Shown one piece after another: positions 59,411 through 64,000 of a stretch of 64,000 nucleotides of DNA (position 1 is its first letter; the number at the start of each line of letters is the position of its first letter). A program made the translations under genes and the position numbers. The notes beneath the pieces were generated by a model. It saw only the letters and a list, made by a program, of their open reading frames with translations, did no database searches and was not told where the DNA came from. Origin of the DNA: Oceanihabitans sp. IOP_32 (GTDB lineage Bacteria > Bacteroidota > Bacteroidia > Flavobacteriales > Flavobacteriaceae); contig NZ_CP040813.1 in NCBI RefSeq assembly GCF_009498295.1, positions 415,001 through 479,000 of the forward strand, written 5' to 3'.

Positions 59411-62400
59411 CCGTGATGGTTACGCTTGCTGTACTACAATTCGTTGGGTTGTTGTTCTCACAAATCGTGTAATCAATGGTATAAGTGCCTGCTGGTGTCC
59501 CTGCCGTTACCGTAACTGTACCGTCTGTATTTACCGCTAATTCAGTAGTTGCTGTCGATGTGATTGTCACGTCCGCTGGATTTACTGCTACACCGTTTAA
59601 AGTATCGTTACCTAATACATTAATACCGGCATCTCCGCCCGTTGCCCCGTTGATTGGCCCTGAACTGTCAGGATTAGCAACTATTGCTGGAGCCTCTACC
59701 GTGATTGTAACTGTAGCCACATCACAGTTGGTTGGGTTATTGTTCTCGCAAATTGTGTAATCAATAGTATATACGCCTGCTGGTGTCCCTGGGGTTACCG
59801 TAACCGTACCATCTAGATTTACACTTAATTCTGGTGTTGCAGTTGATGTGATCGTGACATCCGCTGGATTTACTGCTACACCGTTTAAAGTATCGTTAAT
59901 TAACACATTGATTCCTGCATCTCCACCATCGAAGCCGTTGATTGGGCCTGCAGTGTCAGCATTAGCAACTATTGCTGGAGCTTCTACCGTGATGGTTACG
60001 CTTGCTGTACTACAATTCGTTGGGTTGTTGTTCTCGCAAATCGTGTAATCAATGGTATAAGTGCCTGCTGGTGTCCCTGGGGTTACCGTAACCGTACCAT
60101 CTAGATTTACACTTAATTCTGGTGTTGCAGTTGATGTGATCGTGACATCCGCTGGATTTACTGGCACACCGTTTAAAGTATCGTTACCTAATACATTAAT
60201 ACCGGCATCTCCGCCCGTTGCCCCGTTGATTGGTGCTGAACTGTCAGCATTAGCAACTATTACTGGAGCTTCTACCGTGATTGTAACTGTAGCCACATCA
60301 CAGTTGGTTGGGTTATTGTTCTCGCAAATTGTGTAATCAATAGTATAAGTGCCTGCTGGTGTCCCTGCCGTTACCGTAACCGTACCGTCTGTATTCACGG
60401 TTAATTCTGGCGTGGCTGTTGATGTGATTGTCACATCCGCTGGATTTACTGGCACACCGTTTAAAGTATCGTTACCTAATACATTAATACCGGCATCTCC
60501 GCCCGTTGCCCCGTTGATTGGCCCTGAACTGTCAGGATTAGCAACTATTGCTGGAGCCTCTACCGTGATTGTAACTGTAGCCACATCACAGTTGGTTGGG
60601 TTATTGTTCTCGCAAATTGTGTAATCAATAGTATATACGCCTGCTGGTGTCCCTGGGGTTACCGTAACCGTACCATCTAGATTTACACTTAATTCTGGTG
60701 TTGCAGTTGATGTGATCGTGACATCCGCTGGATTTACTGCTACACCGTTTAAAGTATCGTTAATTAACACATTGATTCCTGCATCTCCACCATCGAAGCC
60801 GTTGATTGGGCCTGCAGTGTCAGCATTAGCAACTATTGCTGGAGCTTCTACCGTGATTGTAACTGCAGCCACATCACAGTTGGTTGGGTTATTGTTCTCA
60901 CAAATCGTGTAATCAATGGTATAAGTGCCTGCTGGTGTCCCTGCCGTTACCGTAACTGTACCGTCTGTATTTACCGTCAATTCAGTAGTAGCTGTCGATG
61001 TGATTGTTACATCCGCTGGATTTACTGGCACACCGTTTAAGGTATCATTATCTAAAACATTGATGCCTGCATCTCCACCATCGAAGCCGTTGATTGGGCC
61101 TGCAGTGTCAGCATTAGCAACTATTGCTGGAGCTTCTACCGTGATGGTTACGCTTGCTGTACTACAATTCGTTGGGTTGTTGTTCTCACAAATCGTGTAA
61201 TCAATGGTATAAGTGCCTGCTGGTGTCCCTGCCGTTACCGTAACTGTACCGTCTGTATTTACCGCTAATTCAGTAGTTGCTGTCGATGTGATTGTTACAT
61301 CCGCTGGATTTACTGGCACACCGTTTAAAGTATCGTTACCTAATACATTAATACCGGCATCTCCGCCCGTTGCCCCGTTGATTGGGCCTGAACTGTCAGC
61401 ATTAGCAACTATTGCTGGAGCTTCTACCGTGATGGTTACGCTTGCTGTACTACAATTCGTTGGGTTGTTGTTCTCGCAAATCGTGTAATCAATGGTATAA
61501 GTGCCTGCTGGTGTCCCTGGGGTTACCGTAACCGTACCATCTAGATTTACACTTAATTCTGGTGTTGCAGTTGATGTGATCGTGACATCCGCTGGATTTA
61601 CTGGCACACCGTTTAAAGTATCGTTACCTAATACATTAATACCGGCATCTCCGCCCGTTGCCCCGTTGATTGGCCCTGAACTGTCAGCATTAGCAACTAT
61701 TGCTGGAGCTTCTACCGTGATGGTTACGCTTGCTGTACTACAATTCGTTGGGTTATTGTTCTCACAAATCGTGTAATCAATGGTATAAGTGCCTGCTGGT
61801 GTCCCTGCCGTTACCGTAACTGTACCGTCTGTATTTACCGCTAATTCAGTAGTTGCTGTCGATGTGATTGTCACGTCCGCTGGATTTACTGGCACACCGT
61901 TTAAAGTATCGTTACCTAATACATTAATACCGGCATCTCCGCCCGTTGCCCCGTTGATTGGGCCTGAACTGTCAGCATTAGCAACTATTGCTGGAGCTTC
62001 TACCGTGATGGTTACGCTTGCTGTACTACAATTCGTTGGGTTGTTGTTCTCACAAATCGTGTAATCAATGGTATAAGTGCCTGCTGGTGTCCCTGCCGTT
62101 ACCGTAACTGTACCGTCTGTATTTACCGCTAATTCAGTAGTTGCTGTCGATGTGATTGTCACGTCCGCTGGATTTACTGCTACACCGTTTAAAGTATCGT
62201 TACCTAATACATTAATACCGGCATCTCCGCCCGTTGCCCCGTTGATTGGCCCTGAACTGTCAGCATTAGCAACTATTACTGGAACAACAACGGTTACATC
62301 AATAGTAGCTGTCGCATCTGTACTACATGGTGGTGTTGCTGATACCGTATAAGTAACGGTTGCCGTACCGTCATTAATAGCTGTAATAAAACCAGTAGTG

Positions 62401-63998
62401 GAATCAACCGTTAAAACACTTGGATCGGAAGATGTATAAGTTCCTCCAATATCTCCATTTGTTGTTTCAGTTATAATGTCTCCCTCTGTTAAGGTTAAGG
62501 TAGGAGTGCTAAATACGCCCGCATTGGGTGCTGGGGTTACCGTTACTTCTACCGTTGATGTAGCCGTCTCTGTAGCACAAGCTCCAGATCCTGTTACGGT
62601 ATATCTATAGGTATCGGCTGCTGTGATCGGAAAGCTTACCGCTGTACCGCTCGAATCTGTCCATGCACCACCAGAATCCGCGCCTGTTAAATTTGAAAAT
62701 AAATCGGTTTCACTAATACTTTCTGTGGAACAGATGGCTATGGCGCCATTACTAACTCCCGCATTAGGTAATGCTGTAACCGTGATGCTGATTGTTTCTT
62801 CCTGCGAACACCCATTATTGGTGGAATACACCTCAACTCTATAATCGTTACCATCAAAACCAATTGGAATATTACTAATATTTAAAGTTGCTGTACTCGT
62901 ACCTGAATAGGGCGCCACATCGGTTAAAGGTGTTGTACTCGCTCCTAAATACCAAGTGTATGCATAATCGCCTGTTGGAATAGCAATAGTTGTATCATCA
63001 GTAGTTGTTCCAGTTGTACCAAAATCAGTTACTCGAAGTCCAGTAGACGTGACTGTAATAGTAGCGTTAGCTCCTTCACAAAATTCAGCAGGGTTTGGCG
63101 CTATACTTAAATTACTAATAACATCACTAATAATTTCTGTACCATTAACACCATCATAACCTCCAACACCTCCAGTAACTAAACCGTTACTATCGAAACC
63201 TGTACCGTCTAACCTACCATCGTTATTGGCATCAATTCCACCAGATTCTACAACATCAAAACAACCATCGTTATCTGAGTCTAAATCCAATCGATCTGGA
63301 GTACCATCTCGGTCTGTATCTCTTTCTATAAAAGTAGTATGTGTAGATAGGGTACTAAATGGTACGTTGGTTTTGTTTATTGTGCTACTACTATAGCTTA
63401 CAGTTAAGGTTTGATTCCCACTACGCTCATAAAACAAAATGGTAATTGGATAAACACCAGAAGTAAGATAAATATCACCAAATCTTTCTCGAGCACTGTG
63501 GTTACCATCGTTATCAACAACTTCTATACCATCGATAAAAAGTTTCGAACCATCATCCGACCGTGTATAAAATCTATAAGTATCAGCAGAAGTAATATTT
63601 ATAAACCCTGTATAACGAACAGAAAAATTATTAGTGCTACCTGTTAATGCTCTACTTAAAACAGTTACATCAAAATCACCTACTGCGCCTGTGGCAAAAG
63701 CACCTGAGTTTGGGATATTATCTACAGTATTGCCTGCTGGTGGCGAATTATAAAACTCGTAGTTTAAACTCCCTGTGGCACCAAGCACAACAGATTCTAC
63801 CTCATAAACATCTAAAATACCGTCGTTATCATCATCTAAATCGCATATATTATTAACGCCATCTCCATCTGGATCGTTTGCTGTGGGTGTTCCAACTATA
63901 GCGCCTTCACTACAAGGATCTTCAACCGTTAGGGTTGCCGATTCTACAAAAAGAACACAAACATTCTCCTCATGAGTTACCACAACATAATACGTCCT
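58134..63998 (-). CDS. Giant repeat adhesin with PA14 domain and T9SS type B C-terminal domain (N terminus outside window)
   Basis: Partial gene: the frame is open to the right edge (GTG at 63983 is not a convincing start). At least 1950 residues. In protein order: thrombospondin type 3 motifs ([19 protein letters not shown]), a PA14 domain (about 63770-63350; [21 protein letters not shown]), more TSP3 motifs, Ig-like modules, a BIG2-like domain ([20 protein letters not shown]), eleven 96-residue cadherin-like repeats (59124-62290), TSP3, a DUF11-like block and the gliding motility-associated CTD with [16 protein letters not shown]14 often binds carbohydrate, so this is probably a secreted surface adhesin. 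It heads the adhesin-PorP-OmpA module. Confidence 0.93.
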   Translation of the reverse strand, partial: RTYYVVVTHEENVCVLFVESATLTVEDPCSEGAIVGTPTANDPDGDGVNNICDLDDDNDGILDVYEVESVVLGATGSLNYEFYNSPPAGNTVDNIPNSGAFATGAVGDFDVTVLSRALTGSTNNFSVRYTGFINITSADTYRFYTRSDDGSKLFIDGIEVVDNDGNHSARERFGDIYLTSGVYPITILFYERSGNQTLTVSYSSSTINKTNVPFSTLSTHTTFIERDTDRDGTPDRLDLDSDNDGCFDVVESGGIDANNDGRLDGTGFDSNGLVTGGVGGYDGVNGTEIISDVISNLSIAPNPAEFCEGANATITVTSTGLRVTDFGTTGTTTDDTTIAIPTGDYAYTWYLGASTTPLTDVAPYSGTSTATLNISNIPIGFDGNDYRVEVYSTNNGCSQEETISITVTALPNAGVSNGAIAICSTESISETDLFSNLTGADSGGAWTDSSGTAVSFPITAADTYRYTVTGSGACATETATSTVEVTVTPAPNAGVFSTPTLTLTEGDIITETTNGDIGGTYTSSDPSVLTVDSTTGFITAINDGTATVTYTVSATPPCSTDATATIDVTVVVPVIVANADSSGPINGATGGDAGINVLGNDTLNGVAVNPADVTITSTATTELAVNTDGTVTVTAGTPAGTYTIDYTICENNNPTNCSTASVTITVEAPAIVANADSSGPINGATGGDAGINVLGNDTLNGVPVNPADVTITSTATTELAVNTDGTVTVTAGTPAGTYTIDYTICENNNPTNCSTASVTITVEAPAIVANADSSGPINGATGGDAGINVLGNDTLNGVPVNPADVTITSTATPELSVNLDGTVTVTPGTPAGTYTIDYTICENNNPTNCSTASVTITVEAPAIVANADSSGPINGATGGDAGINVLGNDTLNGVPVNPADVTITSTATTELAVNTDGTVTVTAGTPAGTYTIDYTICENNNPTNCSTASVTITVEAPAIVANADTAGPINGFDGGDAGINVLDNDTLNGVPVNPADVTITSTATTELTVNTDGTVTVTAGTPAGTYTIDYTICENNNPTNCDVAAVTITVEAPAIVANADTAGPINGFDGGDAGINVLINDTLNGVAVNPADVTITSTATPELSVNLDGTVTVTPGTPAGVYTIDYTICENNNPTNCDVATVTITVEAPAIVANPDSSGPINGATGGDAGINVLGNDTLNGVPVNPADVTITSTATPELTVNTDGTVTVTAGTPAGTYTIDYTICENNNPTNCDVATVTITVEAPVIVANADSSAPINGATGGDAGINVLGNDTLNGVPVNPADVTITSTATPELSVNLDGTVTVTPGTPAGTYTIDYTICENNNPTNCSTASVTITVEAPAIVANADTAGPINGFDGGDAGINVLINDTLNGVAVNPADVTITSTATPELSVNLDGTVTVTPGTPAGVYTIDYTICENNNPTNCDVATVTITVEAPAIVANPDSSGPINGATGGDAGINVLGNDTLNGVAVNPADVTITSTATTELAVNTDGTVTVTAGTPAGTYTIDYTICENNNPTNCSTASVTITVEAPVIIAVDDSAGPINGFDGGDAGINVLDNDTLNGLPVVPSDVTITSTATPELTVNSDGTVTVTPGTPGGIYSVTYMLCENNNPTNCDTATVTVDVAACPSPVDTDGDGLSDCEETTGIDDPRTTAIPDGISDPLDPCDPGVVLGDLNNPIWSNADCDGDGVTNADEVDPDGDGIANTDGTETNPLDACSFNASNITLPVTTNVVCQAAIEVTKTADFSETNIGDLINYTIEVENIGNVILSGLELNDIFTDAQDNALSLSNLPTFVSSSLNSEEGTLLPGEIAIYTARFTINQQAITAGGVSNTVNISAVGTNNGEVVRASSGVETELGCLVTFNLFSPNGDGNNDTFIINCIENYPNNTLEVYNRWGNLVYRKTGYNNDWDGTSNGRSVIRASEKLPVGTYYYVLDLGDGNKPKVGWLYINR
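59124..62290 (-). repeat. Eleven tandem 288-bp repeats (96-residue cadherin-like modules)
   Basis: The coding frame repeats every 96 residues: (A/V)IVAN(A/P)[12 protein letters not shown]...NVL(G/D/I)NDTLNGV...[24 protein letters not shown] count eleven units; 11 x 288 = 3168 bp, matching the span. Units 6 and 9 encode identical protein, as do units 2 and 4, and units 7 and 10 begin alike, showing a higher-order 3-unit (864 bp) pattern. The last unit (C-terminal side) is divergent and matches the single unit in the other adhesin. Confidence 0.92.
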
Positions 63999-64000
63999 GC

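Noticed and set aside
59124-62290. Regular repeats considered as a CRISPR array or satellite
   Set aside because: The 288-bp period is in frame and encodes 96-residue modules; there are no short direct repeats with unique spacers.
58858-62352. Series of 66-108-residue plus-strand open frames every 288 bp
   Set aside because: They are antisense shadows of the adhesin repeats, arising because the coding strand repeats lack complementary stops.

Overview
The window reads as chromosome of a marine-type Flavobacteriaceae bacterium (phylum Bacteroidota). Evidence seen: low GC outside rRNA and adhesin repeats, the Bacteroidota promoter box TAnnTTTG in front of many genes, weak Shine-Dalgarno sequences, a bacillithiol gene (bshB1), and giant adhesins with the gliding-motility/T9SS type B C-terminal domain beside PorP/SprF-like proteins. 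Species cannot be fixed from what I can see.

Region 1 (1-5.7 kb): the 5' part of a 16S rRNA gene on the minus strand (its 3' end is outside), two tandem rRNA promoters, a GC-rich intergenic repeat-like element, then thrS-infC-rpmI-rplT on the plus strand. infC starts upstream of any ATG/GTG/TTG, most probably at AUA.

Region 2 (5.8-30 kb): ordinary core genes on both strands: HAD phosphatases, YjbQ, a universal stress protein, an M28 peptidase lipoprotein, tRNA-His, bshB1, rlmF (also without a canonical start codon), mscL, a SatD-like regulator with DUF3307 behind a tandem operator-like repeat, the ResB-ResC fusion for cytochrome c maturation, a truncated haemoglobin, a DUF2520-kdsC-like pair, Maf, MscS, CorA, a PIG-L deacetylase/sodium-solute symporter/Gfo-Idh operon and a DUF2911 protein.

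Region 3 (30.1-43.9 kb): a 14-kb run of about 19 plus-strand genes, mostly overlapping or closely spaced, that looks like a photoprotection/photorepair island. It holds four photolyase/cryptochrome genes (DASH, FeS-BCP type, a third photolyase-like protein, class I CPD type), the photolyase-associated small families DUF2256 and TIGR03643, an ABC1/UbiB kinase-like protein, a flavin reductase, an SDR-DUF2867 protein, glutathione peroxidase, TspO, SRPBCC, and several small unknown proteins. The two transcription units (starting at 30128 and 38918) share the same architecture upstream: GTTTAAY, 14 bp, GTTAAAC, ATTTTG, TATNTTTG. The TetR-like first gene is the obvious candidate regulator. This is the most interesting system in the window.

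Region 4 (44.1-64 kb): fhs (one-carbon metabolism) with a terminator, then two related minus-strand surface modules. Each encodes a giant multidomain adhesin followed by a PorP/SprF-like outer-membrane protein; the upstream module also has an OmpA/PD40 protein. The two PorP copies and adhesin 3' ends are near-identical. The upstream adhesin carries eleven tandem 288-bp (96-residue) repeats where the other carries one. Its N terminus is outside the window.
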